Source: JAGQSZ01 sp049647585
GTDB lineage: Bacteria > Actinomycetota > Acidimicrobiia > Acidimicrobiales > Microtrichaceae
DNA length: 64,000 nt
Direction of reading: 5' to 3'
NCBI GenBank assembly: GCA_049647585.1
Contig: JBARXY010000012.1
Coordinates: 1 to 64,000, forward strand
Shown: in pieces, positions 8,368-17,846 of the stretch
Layout: the number at the start of each line of letters is the position of its first letter
Position numbering within the stretch: position 1 is the stretch's first letter
Notes under the pieces: generated by a model
Seen by the model: only the letters and a program-made list of their open reading frames with translations
Told to the model about the DNA's origin: nothing
Database searches by the model: none
Program-made: the position numbers and the translations under genes

Positions 8368-9231
8368 CTACGAACGTCTGAGAACGCGCCTGACCTGGTG
8401 TTCAGATCCCTTTTCGACAATCACGTCAGCCACAGACCGGCTGGGCTGTATGTACTGCCGCAGGTTGGGCTCGTTGATCTCGTTCCAGGTCCACTCGGCG
8501 ATGGATCGAACCGCAGCCGGCTCCATTCCAGCGAAGCCGGCGTAGAAACCGCTGGGATGCGAGCCCAGTTCATGCGCATCGACCTCCTGCGCGCACAGTC
8601 GCAGGAATCGGTCGACGAACCAGGCTCCGATGTCACCCGGGTCGGCATCTAGATAGATCCGTAGATCGAGTAGCTCTGCAAGCGTCGAGCCGGACTCCGG
8701 CGAAGGCTGCAGGACGTTGACCCCCTCGATAATGACCAGATTCGGATGCTCGATCGTCGTGAATCCTCCGGGGACAATGTCGTAGTCCACGTGGGAGTAC
8801 TCAGGGACCCGGACTGCCATTCCCTGACGAAGCGCCGACACCGCCGCGAGCATCGCCGCGTAGTCGAAGGACTCGGGAAATCCCTTCCGCATGCTCAGCC
8901 CCAATCGGTCGAGCTCGCGGTTCGGCAACAGGAAGGAATCGGTCGCCACCACGACGGTCCGGGTTGCGGGCGAGTGAATCGAGATCGTGTCTGCCAGACG
9001 CGCTGCGAGGCTCGACTTGCCGACCGCGACGCTCCCGGCCACCCCGACGATCACAGGTGAATCGGTCTCATCCGAGCCAGGGTGGTCGGCGAGAATCCGC
9101 TCGACTTGCTCCACGAGCCAGGCTTCTAGACTGACTTGCTGCCCGGCCTCCGAGAGCACCTCCTCGAAACCCGGCTGCGGGACCGGAGACAGATCTGATC
9201 CGTGGAGCGGGTTGAGTGAGGAATCGGCCAT
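8368..9231 (-). CDS. coaA: Pantothenate kinase, type I
   Basis: A 287-residue P-loop kinase catalysing the first step of coenzyme A synthesis. The Walker A segment GVAGSVAVGKSS is near residue 64; RKGFPESFDY and HVDYDIVPGG are diagnostic of CoaA. Length is slightly below the usual 310. It is convergent with pgl (33-bp gap), and its start codon abuts a possible early start of the next plus-strand gene. Confidence 0.92.
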   Translation of the reverse strand: MADSSLNPLHGSDLSPVPQPGFEEVLSEAGQQVSLEAWLVEQVERILADHPGSDETDSPVIVGVAGSVAVGKSSLAARLADTISIHSPATRTVVVATDSFLLPNRELDRLGLSMRKGFPESFDYAAMLAAVSALRQGMAVRVPEYSHVDYDIVPGGFTTIEHPNLVIIEGVNVLQPSPESGSTLAELLDLRIYLDADPGDIGAWFVDRFLRLCAQEVDAHELGSHPSGFYAGFAGMEPAAVRSIAEWTWNEINEPNLRQYIQPSRSVADVIVEKGSEHQVRRVLRRS

Positions 9232-9283
9232 GACCGAAGCGTATTGTCAGCAGCGCGATCACCTGCGTGACAGAGTTTCATCC

Positions 9284-9670
9284 ATGACTCCCGAAGAAAC
9301 CGTCAACGAGTTCATCTCACGAGTGGTCTCCTCCGATTTTGAGGGAGCCGCCGAGTTGGTGAGCGAGGATCTCGTTTACGACAATGTGCCGATCGGTGTC
9401 GCTCATGGCCCACAGGAACTGAAGGACTTCCTGCTGGCGATGATGGCGGGAATGGACGAGGTCGAATTCATCGTCCACCGACAGTGCGCAACTGGGAACA
9501 TCGTCATGAACGAGCGGACCGATCGCTTTCTGGTGGGCACCGAATGGATCGGCCTTCCGGTGTCGGGTGTGTTCGAGTTGAACGACGACGGCAAGATCGG
9601 ACTGTGGCGCGACTACTTCGACGCGGCCACTTTCTTCGAGCAGATGGAGACCGCGACCAATGCGTCGTAA
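9284..9670 (+). CDS. Limonene-1,2-epoxide hydrolase-like protein (SnoaL fold)
   Basis: A 128-residue NTF2-like protein starting MTPEETVNEFI. It matches the limonene-1,2-epoxide hydrolase family, with the Asp-Arg-Asp catalytic set plausibly in ERTDRF (R, D) and LWRDYFD (D), and WIGLPVSGVFEL between. These enzymes hydrate epoxides to diols in the cytoplasm. The ATG at 9284 is chosen from family start position; an in-frame ATG at 9230 would add 18 residues. A six-base gap separates it from the next gene. Confidence 0.8.
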   Translation: MTPEETVNEFISRVVSSDFEGAAELVSEDLVYDNVPIGVAHGPQELKDFLLAMMAGMDEVEFIVHRQCATGNIVMNERTDRFLVGTEWIGLPVSGVFELNDDGKIGLWRDYFDAATFFEQMETATNAS

Positions 9671-9676
9671 GAACCG

Positions 9677-10435
9677 ATGACCACGATGACCACACAGGCT
9701 GACGTACTCGATGCACTCCGCGCCTTCAGATCGGGCGTCGCGGAAGACTTGACGATGATGACCGCGAACCAAGAGGCGCACAGCGACCGCGCCGGCGCTC
9801 AGGACGGTCTGCAACTCATCTGGTCCTTCGTGGTCGCCGACTTCTCGGTCACGGCGGCTGACGAGGAGTTGTTGAGAGAAGCGTTTCCGGACGAGCTGTT
9901 CGGGGCGGATCCCGAGACGAAATTCCGGGAGCTGCGCGAGTCGGTCGAGGATTCCTACGCGGATGCGTGGAAACTCTCTGCCAGCGACCATCTGTGTTCG
10001 CTCGTCACGGCGTGCGCAACCGCCGGGACTCTGGAACCGGTGGGTCGGTACCGTGAACGAGCGTTGAGACTTGCGGCCTTGACCGTCGACCTTGACCAGC
10101 CACTCAGCGGCAAGGCCGTGGCCGACGTAGGACGCTTCGATGCGATGCTCAGACAGGTGATGATCCTGACCGAGGTCGCGATCACGCAGTCAACGATTCC
10201 GGATCAGGAGTTGGTCAAGAAGTTCTCGGGCAAAGTTCCACAGGAGAGTGCAATCGCATTCGAGTTCGTTGGACAGCTCGATGACGAGATGGGAGCTCGC
10301 TTCGTCAGGGCCTTCGCCGATCAATACGGCCCGGACACCGCGCTCGATCTTCTCGAGGACCAGTTGGTCGAGCATCCGACCGAGTTGGTCGAACGACGGA
10401 TCAGGGCGGCTATCAACTCGCTCGACGACGTGTAA
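9677..10435 (+). CDS. Hypothetical protein, largely helical
   Basis: A 252-residue soluble acidic protein without signal peptide or obvious motif; composition suggests mostly alpha helix. It sits between the epoxide-hydrolase-like gene and the phosphotransferase on the same strand. I do not recognise the family. A 31-codon open frame (10442-10537) lies between it and the next gene and is not confidently a gene. Confidence 0.65.
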   Translation: MTTMTTQADVLDALRAFRSGVAEDLTMMTANQEAHSDRAGAQDGLQLIWSFVVADFSVTAADEELLREAFPDELFGADPETKFRELRESVEDSYADAWKLSASDHLCSLVTACATAGTLEPVGRYRERALRLAALTVDLDQPLSGKAVADVGRFDAMLRQVMILTEVAITQSTIPDQELVKKFSGKVPQESAIAFEFVGQLDDEMGARFVRAFADQYGPDTALDLLEDQLVEHPTELVERRIRAAINSLDDV

Positions 10436-10539
10436 CTCCAGATGGGTCCCGACGCAACGCCCGAAGAACCGACGGGAGAAGGGTCCCCGACTCTGGCTGA
10501 CGCTGACGGTCCCAAGCCGGTCACACTGGAGCCCTGACC

Positions 10540-11886
10540 ATGACTGACGCTGATCTGTCGATCCGTCTGGCCGAAATCCTCACTCCGCTTCTCGGTCAGG
10601 TCGAGATCCAGGATCTGACCCGGCTCACCGGCGGTGCGTCCCGCGAAACATGGTCCTTCGATGCGGTGGACTCCGCCGAACTCAGGACGGGTCTGATTCT
10701 CCAACGCGAGCAGGGTGGAACCGCGCTCGGAATCCCCTTCCCCCAGGAGGATCGTCTGCTGCGCGCCGCGGCACACGCCGGTGTGCCTGTTGCCGAGATC
10801 GTCATCGACTCGGTTGGCTGCGCCGGGCTGAAATCCGCGCCCGATGGCGCGCTGAATTCCGCGCCCGACACGGCGTCTGATGCTCGCATCACCCGCCGTG
10901 TCGAGGGCGAGGCGCTGGCACCCAAGATCGTCCGCAGCGAGGAGTTCGCAGCAGCCCGCGCGGTGTTGCCGGGGCAGCTCGCCAGGGCTCTGGCCGCGAT
11001 CCATTCGATCCCACCCGACGAGTTCACGGACCTCGGCGGCGAAGGCCCGGTGGAGCAGATTCGCGCGGGGCTGGAACTGTTGGGTGTCGATTCACCGGCG
11101 TTCGAACTTGCGCTCCGGTGGCTCGACCTCAACCGTCCACGCCAGGAACGCAGGACGGTGGTACACGGCGATTTCCGGATCGGCAACATGCTGGTCGACC
11201 GGTCCGGCTTGCAAGCAGTGCTCGACTGGGAGCTGGCGCACATCGGTGATCCGGTCGAGGACCTGGGCTGGCTGTGTGTTCGCGCCTGGCGCTTCGGCGG
11301 ACCCGGAGTGGTGGGTGGCATCGGTGACCTCGACGAGCTGATAGCCGCCTACCGGGAAGCCTCCGGTTTCAAGGTCGACGAGGACCACGTCCGTTGGTGG
11401 ATCATCGCCGGGACCTTGCGATGGGGCCTTATCTGTGCTGTTCAGGCCAGTAGGCACCTTGAGGGCCACGTCCGATCAGTCGAACTTGCGACCATCGGGC
11501 GGCGGATAGCCGAGAACGAACACGACCTTCTCGACCTGCTCGGGGTACCACCTCACCCGTCCGAGCGGCCGCTACCGGTCGTCGATCACGGCCACCCCAG
11601 CGCAACCGAGTTGGTCAGGGCCGTCCGTGACCACCTGGGCGAAGTTGTGATGCCGAAGCTCGAACGCGGCGACGCGTTCGCGGTTCGCGTGGCGTCGAAT
11701 GCCTTGGCGATGGTCGAGCGGGAACTTGCCGCAACTCCCAGCCCGGAAGTGTCACTCGACGAGGCTGCGATCGTGACCCGGATCCGCGCCGGTGGAGTCC
11801 TCGACGACGACGATCTGGCCGACATCCGAGCTGCGGTGACTGCCCGGGTCGCGGTCGCCAACCCCAAATGGCTGAGCCTCAGTTGA
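10540..11886 (+). CDS. APH-family phosphotransferase with C-terminal DUF6285-like domain
   Basis: A 448-residue protein. Residues 15-310 are an aminoglycoside-phosphotransferase/choline-kinase fold with VVHGDFRIGNML (catalytic Asp) and AVLDWELAHIGDP (metal Asp). Residues 345-445 form a second helical domain (SATELVRAVRDHLGEVV...) of the type found fused or next to such kinases in acyl-CoA catabolism loci. The convergent neighbour, ending 9 bp away, is an acyl-CoA dehydrogenase. Proteins of this group are usually linked to fatty acid or sterol-related metabolism rather than antibiotic resistance. The substrate is unknown. Confidence 0.82.
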   Translation: MTDADLSIRLAEILTPLLGQVEIQDLTRLTGGASRETWSFDAVDSAELRTGLILQREQGGTALGIPFPQEDRLLRAAAHAGVPVAEIVIDSVGCAGLKSAPDGALNSAPDTASDARITRRVEGEALAPKIVRSEEFAAARAVLPGQLARALAAIHSIPPDEFTDLGGEGPVEQIRAGLELLGVDSPAFELALRWLDLNRPRQERRTVVHGDFRIGNMLVDRSGLQAVLDWELAHIGDPVEDLGWLCVRAWRFGGPGVVGGIGDLDELIAAYREASGFKVDEDHVRWWIIAGTLRWGLICAVQASRHLEGHVRSVELATIGRRIAENEHDLLDLLGVPPHPSERPLPVVDHGHPSATELVRAVRDHLGEVVMPKLERGDAFAVRVASNALAMVERELAATPSPEVSLDEAAIVTRIRAGGVLDDDDLADIRAAVTARVAVANPKWLSLS

Positions 11887-11895
11887 GCTGCACGC

Positions 11896-13086
11896 TCAGT
11901 CAGCGAAACTCCAGGTTCCCCCGTCCCGGTAGGTCTTGAGAATGCGTCGTGCGACCGACTGGATGTGCACCTCGTCGGGTCCGTCGTAGATCCGGGCGAA
12001 GCGGGCTGTCCGGTACATATGGCTCAGCGGGGTGTCGTCGGTCAGTCCAGCCGCGCCGTAGGCCTGGATCGCCCGGTCGATCACGTCGTGGAGCATCCGG
12101 GCTCCGACCACCTTCACCGCTCCGATCTGCACACGGGAGTCGCCGCCCGAGTCGACGACCGCCGCGGCGTCCAGGGTGAGCATCCGGCAAGCCTGGATCT
12201 GTGCGTAACTGTCGAACACGTGCTGTTGCATCAACTGCTTGGAAGCGAGGGGTCCACCGAAAGCCTCTCGGTGGACCAGCCGGTCACAGAGCAGGTCGAA
12301 CGCCCTCTGGGCCTGCCCCAGCCATCTCATCGCATGGAAGATCCGCCCGGGCCCGAGCCGCTCCTGGGCGATGACGAACCCTCTTCCCCGTCCACCGAGA
12401 AGTGCGTCGGCGGGCACGCGCACGTCGTCATAGATCACCTCGTAGTGCCCACCGTTGATTCCGAGCACCGGAGTTTCTCGGACCAGGGTGTAACCGGGAG
12501 TGTCGGTGGGGACGATGATCATCGAGAACGCCGCGTGGTCCGGCGCATCCATCTCGGTGCGGCACATGACCGTCGTATACGCGGCCACTGCGGCTCCGGT
12601 CGTGAACCACTTGTGGCCGTTGATGACCCACTCGTCGCCGTCGAGAACCGCCGTGGTTCGCAACTGGGTCGGATCCGACGAAGCAACCTCGGGTTCGGTC
12701 ATCGCGAAACTCGGCCAGATATCGGCCGCAACCAGCGGTTGAAGGAACCGTTCCCGCTGCGAATCGCTCGCATGGGCGTGCAACATGAGCGAGTCCTGCA
12801 GGGTGAACGTACCGAGCGCGATCTGGCCGTACTCGCTACGGCCCTGCACCTCGTTTATGTAGACGTAATCGGCGAAAGGCATCCCTCCGCCTCCCAGTTC
12901 GATCGGGTGCCCCAGCGCCCAGAGCCCTTCGGACTTGGCGCGTCCCTGCAGATCTCGAATCAGCGACCGTGCCTCCGTACCGCCCTTATGCAGGACCGGC
13001 TCGGCGGGTTCGACATGGGACACCATGAAGTCCATCACCCGATCTCGGATCGGCCGGACGTGATCAGGAACTGCGAACTCAGGCAT
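11896..13086 (-). CDS. Acyl-CoA dehydrogenase family protein
   Basis: A 396-residue flavoenzyme with the family's helical N-terminus, the flavin segment FAMTEPEVASSDP, the INGHKWFTTGA strand, and a C-terminal segment YDGPDEVHIQSVARRILK, where the usual catalytic region FxGTxEI reads YDGPDEV. This branch is common in actinobacterial acyl-CoA catabolism and pairs with the APH-like kinase gene. A strong AGGAGG ribosome site precedes the ATG. Confidence 0.88.
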   Translation of the reverse strand: MPEFAVPDHVRPIRDRVMDFMVSHVEPAEPVLHKGGTEARSLIRDLQGRAKSEGLWALGHPIELGGGGMPFADYVYINEVQGRSEYGQIALGTFTLQDSLMLHAHASDSQRERFLQPLVAADIWPSFAMTEPEVASSDPTQLRTTAVLDGDEWVINGHKWFTTGAAVAAYTTVMCRTEMDAPDHAAFSMIIVPTDTPGYTLVRETPVLGINGGHYEVIYDDVRVPADALLGGRGRGFVIAQERLGPGRIFHAMRWLGQAQRAFDLLCDRLVHREAFGGPLASKQLMQQHVFDSYAQIQACRMLTLDAAAVVDSGGDSRVQIGAVKVVGARMLHDVIDRAIQAYGAAGLTDDTPLSHMYRTARFARIYDGPDEVHIQSVARRILKTYRDGGTWSFAD

Positions 13087-13149
13087 CGTCTACCTCCTAG
13101 GACACCTTCACCATAGGAGCCGCAAGGAATTCGCTGGCCGTTCAGTTCA

Positions 13150-13171
13150 ATGGCGGACTCGGTGCCGCCAT
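13150..13171 (-). terminator. Hairpin downstream of the molybdopterin oxidoreductase gene
   Basis: ATGGCGG (13150-13156) pairs perfectly with CCGCCAT (13165-13171). A second small hairpin, AGGCG-TGGG-CGCCT, lies at 13182-13195 over the stop codon. No U-tract follows, so termination is only plausible. Confidence 0.35.
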
Positions 13172-13193
13172 AAGAGGTGGGAGGCGTGGGCGC

Positions 13194-14822
13194 CTACGAC
13201 TTCACCGTCAGATCGACCGTGTGATAGCCGGTGGCACCGCTGGGAGCTGGAGGCGCGAGCTCGGCTGTCTGTGGAGTGCCTTCGCCATCGAAGGCGCGGA
13301 CCTGCAGGGTCCGGTCACCCGGCTTGGCGTCCCATGTCCACAACCATTGACGCCAGGTGTCGTCGTTGACCACCTCGGCCAGACGGGCTTCGTTCCAGGG
13401 GCCGTCGTCGACGCGGACCTCTACCTTTGAGATTCCCCGCTCCTGGGCCCAGGCGACGCCCGCTACCTGGACCCTCCCTGTCGAAACCGTGGAACCGAAT
13501 GACGGGACATCGATACGTGATTGCGTCTTGATCGGTCCGAGCTTGTCCCAGCCGCGTGGGATCCAATAGGCATCGAAATCGTCGAAGGTGGCCAGCTCGA
13601 TTTCGGTGAGCCATTTGGTGGCCGACACGTAGCCGTAGAGTCCGGGAACGACCAGGCGGGCCGGAAAGCCGTGATTCACCGGTAGTGGCTGACCGTTCAT
13701 GGATACGGCCACCATGGCGGCTCGTCCATCGAAGGCAGCCTCGGTCGGGAAACCCGCAGTCCAGCCGTCGACGGAGCGGCCCACGACCTGGGTCGCTCCG
13801 GTTCTGACGCCTGCGGTGTCCAGGACGGTCCTCAGCGGAACGCCTCCCCAGAGTGCATTTCCCACCAGGTCGCCCCCCACCTCGTTGGACACACATGTCA
13901 GGGTCGTCCAGTGCTTGGTCAAGCCCAGGTCGAGCAGTTCTTCGAAGGACAACTCGAGTGGCCTGTCGACCATTCCGGTTACCCGCAAGCGCCAATCTGC
14001 GACATTGACCCGAGGTGCAATCAGTGCCGTGTCGATCCGGTAGAACGTGTCCTCCGGGGTGACATACGGGGTCAACCCGCTCACCTCGAAGTCGGTGGCA
14101 GAGGGCGGCGGCTTTGCAGCGCGCAGCCGGGCGGGAAGCAGGTTGGAAGCTCGACCGATTGCCGTGTCAGTTGCTTCGGCGAGCCACCTCCCCGTGACTG
14201 CCGCGACCGCACCAACACCCGCGACAAACACCGTGAGCCTTACGAAGCGACGCCGATCCCAGCCGTCGACCACCTCTCCGGCCCGATCGTCGGACGGACC
14301 GCCGACCAGGGCATCACGCCGGTCTGCAGCCCTCTCATCCGGACCGATTCCGGCCTGGGCCACCGGAGCAACATCCAACAAGAATCGCAGCGCCAGAATT
14401 CCGATCGCAGCGCCCACCGCGACTGAGATCGCCGTCTCGGTGACCGACGCCGTGGAATCCCCAATGACGACGAGCACGGGCAGAGCTGCGAACGCCGCAA
14501 AACCGACTACGGCCCAGGTGAGCGATCGGCGCGCGGCAACACCCAACAGCGCCCCGAACGCAATTGACAGAACTACGATCCCGGCGATCAGGACCGCCTT
14601 GTCGTTGGTGCCGAAGGTCCGGATTGCGAATCGTTCCACTGCTGACGGAAACATTCCGATGAGGTAGTCGCCGAGCACAACAACCGGCGACTTCGCCTCC
14701 CCGAAAATCCCTGCGATCAGCTCGGTCAAACCTACGGCGAGCCCGGCGGAAACCGCTCCCGCGACCGCCCCGTACCAACGCTCGGGTACCGGGACTAGGC
14801 CAACCGGAGCATCGACGGTCAT
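13194..14822 (-). CDS. Membrane-anchored molybdopterin-dependent oxidoreductase (sulfite-oxidase fold)
   Basis: A 542-residue protein. The N-terminal 200 residues contain several hydrophobic helices; a further helix near 205-225 precedes the catalytic part. The segment PPSATDFEVSGLTPYVTPEDTFYRIDT leads into an oxidoreductase molybdopterin-binding domain with TLTCVSNEVGG (the Cys expected to ligate Mo), GYGVPL-like and HGFPARLVVPGLYGY, followed by an Ig-like Mo-co dimerisation domain (VAGVAWAQERGISKVEVRVDD). The catalytic domain should face outside the membrane. Substrate cannot be told; sulfite and methionine sulfoxide relatives are known. ATG at 14822 is preferred to an upstream GTG. Confidence 0.85.
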   Translation of the reverse strand: MTVDAPVGLVPVPERWYGAVAGAVSAGLAVGLTELIAGIFGEAKSPVVVLGDYLIGMFPSAVERFAIRTFGTNDKAVLIAGIVVLSIAFGALLGVAARRSLTWAVVGFAAFAALPVLVVIGDSTASVTETAISVAVGAAIGILALRFLLDVAPVAQAGIGPDERAADRRDALVGGPSDDRAGEVVDGWDRRRFVRLTVFVAGVGAVAAVTGRWLAEATDTAIGRASNLLPARLRAAKPPPSATDFEVSGLTPYVTPEDTFYRIDTALIAPRVNVADWRLRVTGMVDRPLELSFEELLDLGLTKHWTTLTCVSNEVGGDLVGNALWGGVPLRTVLDTAGVRTGATQVVGRSVDGWTAGFPTEAAFDGRAAMVAVSMNGQPLPVNHGFPARLVVPGLYGYVSATKWLTEIELATFDDFDAYWIPRGWDKLGPIKTQSRIDVPSFGSTVSTGRVQVAGVAWAQERGISKVEVRVDDGPWNEARLAEVVNDDTWRQWLWTWDAKPGDRTLQVRAFDGEGTPQTAELAPPAPSGATGYHTVDLTVKS

Positions 14823-14929
14823 TGGGAGTCTTTCGCCGCTCGGGACTTGCCGACCGCGCCGCTGGCTCCGGTGATGGCGATTCGCATATTTCGACACTAG
14901 CGGCCTGTTGCAGCGTCGTTACGGGCGTC

Positions 14930-15586
14930 TCAGGTTGCCGACGTCGGGTCCGGGCCGAACTCGGCGGGAACGTTCCACAGCTTCACGACCTGTTCACCCC
15001 GATCGGTGGAGATCATCGAAACCGTCGCCGTGTCCAGCTTGAAAACCCGTCCGTCGGCCGCTTCCAGGCCCACTGCCCGCGCCGCGAGGATTTTGATCAG
15101 ATGCCCGTGGGCGAACACAACCGATGGCCGTTGGCCATCCCCGTCCCCGGAGTCCGACGCCCGAGCCGCCGACGCCTGGGCCGCAAGTGACCCCGCCGAA
15201 GCCAGGAACCTGTCGACGCGGTCACCGACCTGCTCCACCGATTCGCCTTTGGGGCATCCATCGCTCCAGATATCCCATCCGGGACGCTGCTGCTGGATCT
15301 GTGATCGGGTCAGGCCCTCGTAGTCGCCGTAATCCATCTCCATCAACTCATCGCGCTGCTCTATCTGGGCGTCTGGGAGGACGATCGTGGCTGTTTCGAG
15401 CGCGCGTGTCAGCGGGCTCGAATAGACGGCCAACGGAAGCCGTCCGTCGAGGAGCCGGTGCACGGTGGCGGCAACTGCTGCCGCCTCTTCCCGACCAGCG
15501 TCGGTCAGGGGGATGTCGATTCGTCCGGTGTGCTGGCCACTTCTGCTCCATTCGGTCTCTCCGTGGCGCAGGAGTATCAGTTCCAT
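14930..15586 (-). CDS. Histidine phosphatase family protein (phosphoglycerate mutase-like)
   Basis: A 218-residue phosphatase. The RHGETEW motif at residues 7-13 holds the phospho-accepting His; R and H of VVFAHGHLIK near the C-terminus complete the catalytic pocket, with SSPLTRALETA between. The start is set by the family (motif close to the N-terminus); an in-frame GTG at 15655, just past the kinase stop, would add 23 residues. It follows the sensor kinase on the same strand. Substrate is unknown. Confidence 0.85.
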   Translation of the reverse strand: MELILLRHGETEWSRSGQHTGRIDIPLTDAGREEAAAVAATVHRLLDGRLPLAVYSSPLTRALETATIVLPDAQIEQRDELMEMDYGDYEGLTRSQIQQQRPGWDIWSDGCPKGESVEQVGDRVDRFLASAGSLAAQASAARASDSGDGDGQRPSVVFAHGHLIKILAARAVGLEAADGRVFKLDTATVSMISTDRGEQVVKLWNVPAEFGPDPTSAT

Positions 15587-15660
15587 CGGTCGGTCGCGAT
15601 CGTCGTCATGACAACCAGACAACCAGACCGGGAATTCCGAAACCGGATTCGTCACCTGTT

Positions 15661-17073
15661 TCAGGTCGCCGGGGTACTTTCGTTGTCAAGGGCCGCGGGT
15701 AGGGAGAATGTGACCGTAAGCCCGTGAGGAGCCACGTCGCTCAGCTCCAGATGCCCACCCGACGCAACCACCAGTGCCAAGACGATTGCCAGACCCAACC
15801 CGGTTCCGGGTGTCGTGGCATCACCGCGCCAGAATCTCCTCGTCGCGCGCAGTTTGTCCTCGTCGGACAAACCGTGACCCTCGTCGCTGACCGACACCTG
15901 ATATTCCCCTCCTCCCCCAGCCAAACCAGTCGAACCAGCCAAACCAGTCGCCAAGGTGACTGTCACCGTGGAGCCCGGCGGGCTGGCCTTGATTGCATTG
16001 TCAAGCAGGTTGTCGAGTATCTGCTCAGCCGCGCCAGGCACGGCACGGGCGTTGTACGGACCGATCGATGACTCCAGGACCAGGTGGACCTCTCTGTCGT
16101 CTGCAACGGCGGACCACATCTCGACACGCTCGGCGACGGCCGCCGCCAGATCCACAGTCACCGGCGGTGGAAGTTGGTCGGCTCGGGCGAGTTGCAACAG
16201 GTCCGAAACCAGTTCGGTGAGACGTGAACTTTCACCGATGATCACGTCGAGTTCTGCCGCTTCCGCGGGCGTCACCCTCGTCTGAAGATTCTCAAGTCTC
16301 AGACGCAGCGCAGTCAGAGGGGTGCGGAGTTGGTGTGAGGCGTCTGCCACGAACTCGCGCTGCTCCTGCAGCAGCTCCTGAAGTCGTTCCGCCATGTTCG
16401 TCATGGTTGCGGACAGCTCACGAATTTCGACAGGCCCACCAGGAGGATCTCCGGAGTTGCTGAGGTCACCTCGGGCGTACCTTGCCGCAGTCGCATTCAG
16501 AAGCCGGATCGGTCGGGCCAGGGACTGCGCCAGAGCCCAACCGACCAGAGCTGCTACCAGAAGGATGATCACCGCCATCGCTCCCAGGCCGGTCCAGAAG
16601 CGATTGATGCGGGCGTCGACCCGGTCGGCGTCGAGAGTCACCCGGACTGCTCCGTGGTTGATGCCACTCGAGGCCACAGGAACGGCCACGTACAACAGCG
16701 ACGTGCCCAGAGTTTCCGACGTGCGGATTCCTTCTGAGATTGATCCGGCAAGGGCGGTCCTGATCTCGGGTCGGGTCGAAAAGTCCCGGTCGACCGGACC
16801 CCTAGTGTCAATCAGCGATATTCCGTTTCGATCCACGACCACGACCCGGGCGCCGGTGAGTTTGCGGTACTCATCCGCGGGGCGACTGTTGGGACTCAGC
16901 TCCAATTCGAGCGCGTCTTCGTAGATTGTGGCTAGCACCCCGGCATCGCGCTCCACATCGCTCGTGAAACGGTCCCGCTCCCGCTGGGCGTAGAAGATGC
17001 CGAGGGGCACCATGAGAACCGCGAGAACCACGACGGTGACGGTCATATAGCTCAGCAGCAGACGCCGGGTCAT
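15661..17073 (-). CDS. Sensor histidine kinase (HAMP-HisKA-HATPase)
   Basis: A 470-residue kinase. A TM helix at about 8-28 and a second near 170-190 flank an extracytoplasmic sensor of about 140 residues. A HAMP linker is followed by HisKA (EFVADASHQLRTPLTALR, with the phospho-His) and an HATPase domain (NLLDNAIKASPPG; DEGHGLSDED; GTGLGLAIV). Its ATG overlaps the response-regulator stop as ATGA. The signal is unknown; divergence from the redox operon at 17.85 kb makes an envelope redox or metal cue plausible. Confidence 0.92.
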   Translation of the reverse strand: MTRRLLLSYMTVTVVVLAVLMVPLGIFYAQRERDRFTSDVERDAGVLATIYEDALELELSPNSRPADEYRKLTGARVVVVDRNGISLIDTRGPVDRDFSTRPEIRTALAGSISEGIRTSETLGTSLLYVAVPVASSGINHGAVRVTLDADRVDARINRFWTGLGAMAVIILLVAALVGWALAQSLARPIRLLNATAARYARGDLSNSGDPPGGPVEIRELSATMTNMAERLQELLQEQREFVADASHQLRTPLTALRLRLENLQTRVTPAEAAELDVIIGESSRLTELVSDLLQLARADQLPPPVTVDLAAAVAERVEMWSAVADDREVHLVLESSIGPYNARAVPGAAEQILDNLLDNAIKASPPGSTVTVTLATGLAGSTGLAGGGGEYQVSVSDEGHGLSDEDKLRATRRFWRGDATTPGTGLGLAIVLALVVASGGHLELSDVAPHGLTVTFSLPAALDNESTPAT

Positions 17074-17744
17074 GGCTCGGCCGGACGCATCGGGACCAGT
17101 CGGTAGCCGACAGAGTGAACCGTCTCGATCACGTCCGGCCTCAACTTCTTTCGCAGCGAGGCAACGTGGACGTCCAGAGTCTTGGTCGAGCCCCACCAGT
17201 TCTCATCCCAGACGTCGTGCATCAATTGCTCACGGACCTTGACCGCTCCAGGATCTTCCGCAAGGTACACAAGGAGGTCGTACTCCTTGGGAGACAACAC
17301 GACCGGCCGACCCTCGAACGTCACCGTCCTCGTCCGTAGATCGATGGCAATGTCGCCCACCTCGATGCGCTGGGACGTGACCGGGACCTCTTCGCCCGAG
17401 GTTCGCCGCAACACAGCCCGGATCCGGGCTACCAATTCCCTGAAGCCGAAGGGCTTGACCACGTAGTCGTCGGCCCCCAGTTCCAACAGTGTCACCCGAT
17501 CGATCTCCTCCCCGCGGGCGGTGACGACAATTATCGGTACAGGCCCTCTGGCTCGTAGCTCCTGGCAGACCACTCGGCCCTCGAGATCCGGTAGACCCAG
17601 GTCGAGCAGCACCAGATCGGCGGCATCAGCGGCGAGGGCCGCCGCCCCGGTCGATGCGATCGTAACGTCGAAGCCTTCGCGATGGAGCCCCTCAGCCAAC
17701 GGCCCGGAAATCGTGGGGTCATCCTCGACGAGCAGAAGTCGCAC
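17070..17744 (-). CDS. OmpR/PhoB-family response regulator
   Basis: A 224-residue regulator with a receiver domain (acidic pocket EDD at 7-9, phospho-acceptor Asp in LLDLGLPD, Lys in VVKPFG) and a C-terminal winged helix (PKEYDLLVYLAED; LDVHVASLRKKL; VGYRLV). It is cotranscribed with the kinase and divergent from the membrane/ApbE operon, with about 100 bp between starts, so that operon is the obvious candidate target. Confidence 0.93.
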   Translation of the reverse strand: MRLLLVEDDPTISGPLAEGLHREGFDVTIASTGAAALAADAADLVLLDLGLPDLEGRVVCQELRARGPVPIIVVTARGEEIDRVTLLELGADDYVVKPFGFRELVARIRAVLRRTSGEEVPVTSQRIEVGDIAIDLRTRTVTFEGRPVVLSPKEYDLLVYLAEDPGAVKVREQLMHDVWDENWWGSTKTLDVHVASLRKKLRPDVIETVHSVGYRLVPMRPAEP

Positions 17745-17846
17745 AGGTGGATCCTTCCATGCCGGAACGGTGGGGCATCGCGTCCTTTACCAAACCCTTG
17801 CATCTCGCTTCCCACCTGCTCGCGTACCGGTCCGTATGTTCGAACC

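Noticed and set aside
10442..10537. 31-codon frame between the hypothetical gene and the APH-like gene
   Set aside because: Too short, Pro/Glu/Thr-rich, no ribosome site; may be translated but cannot be supported.
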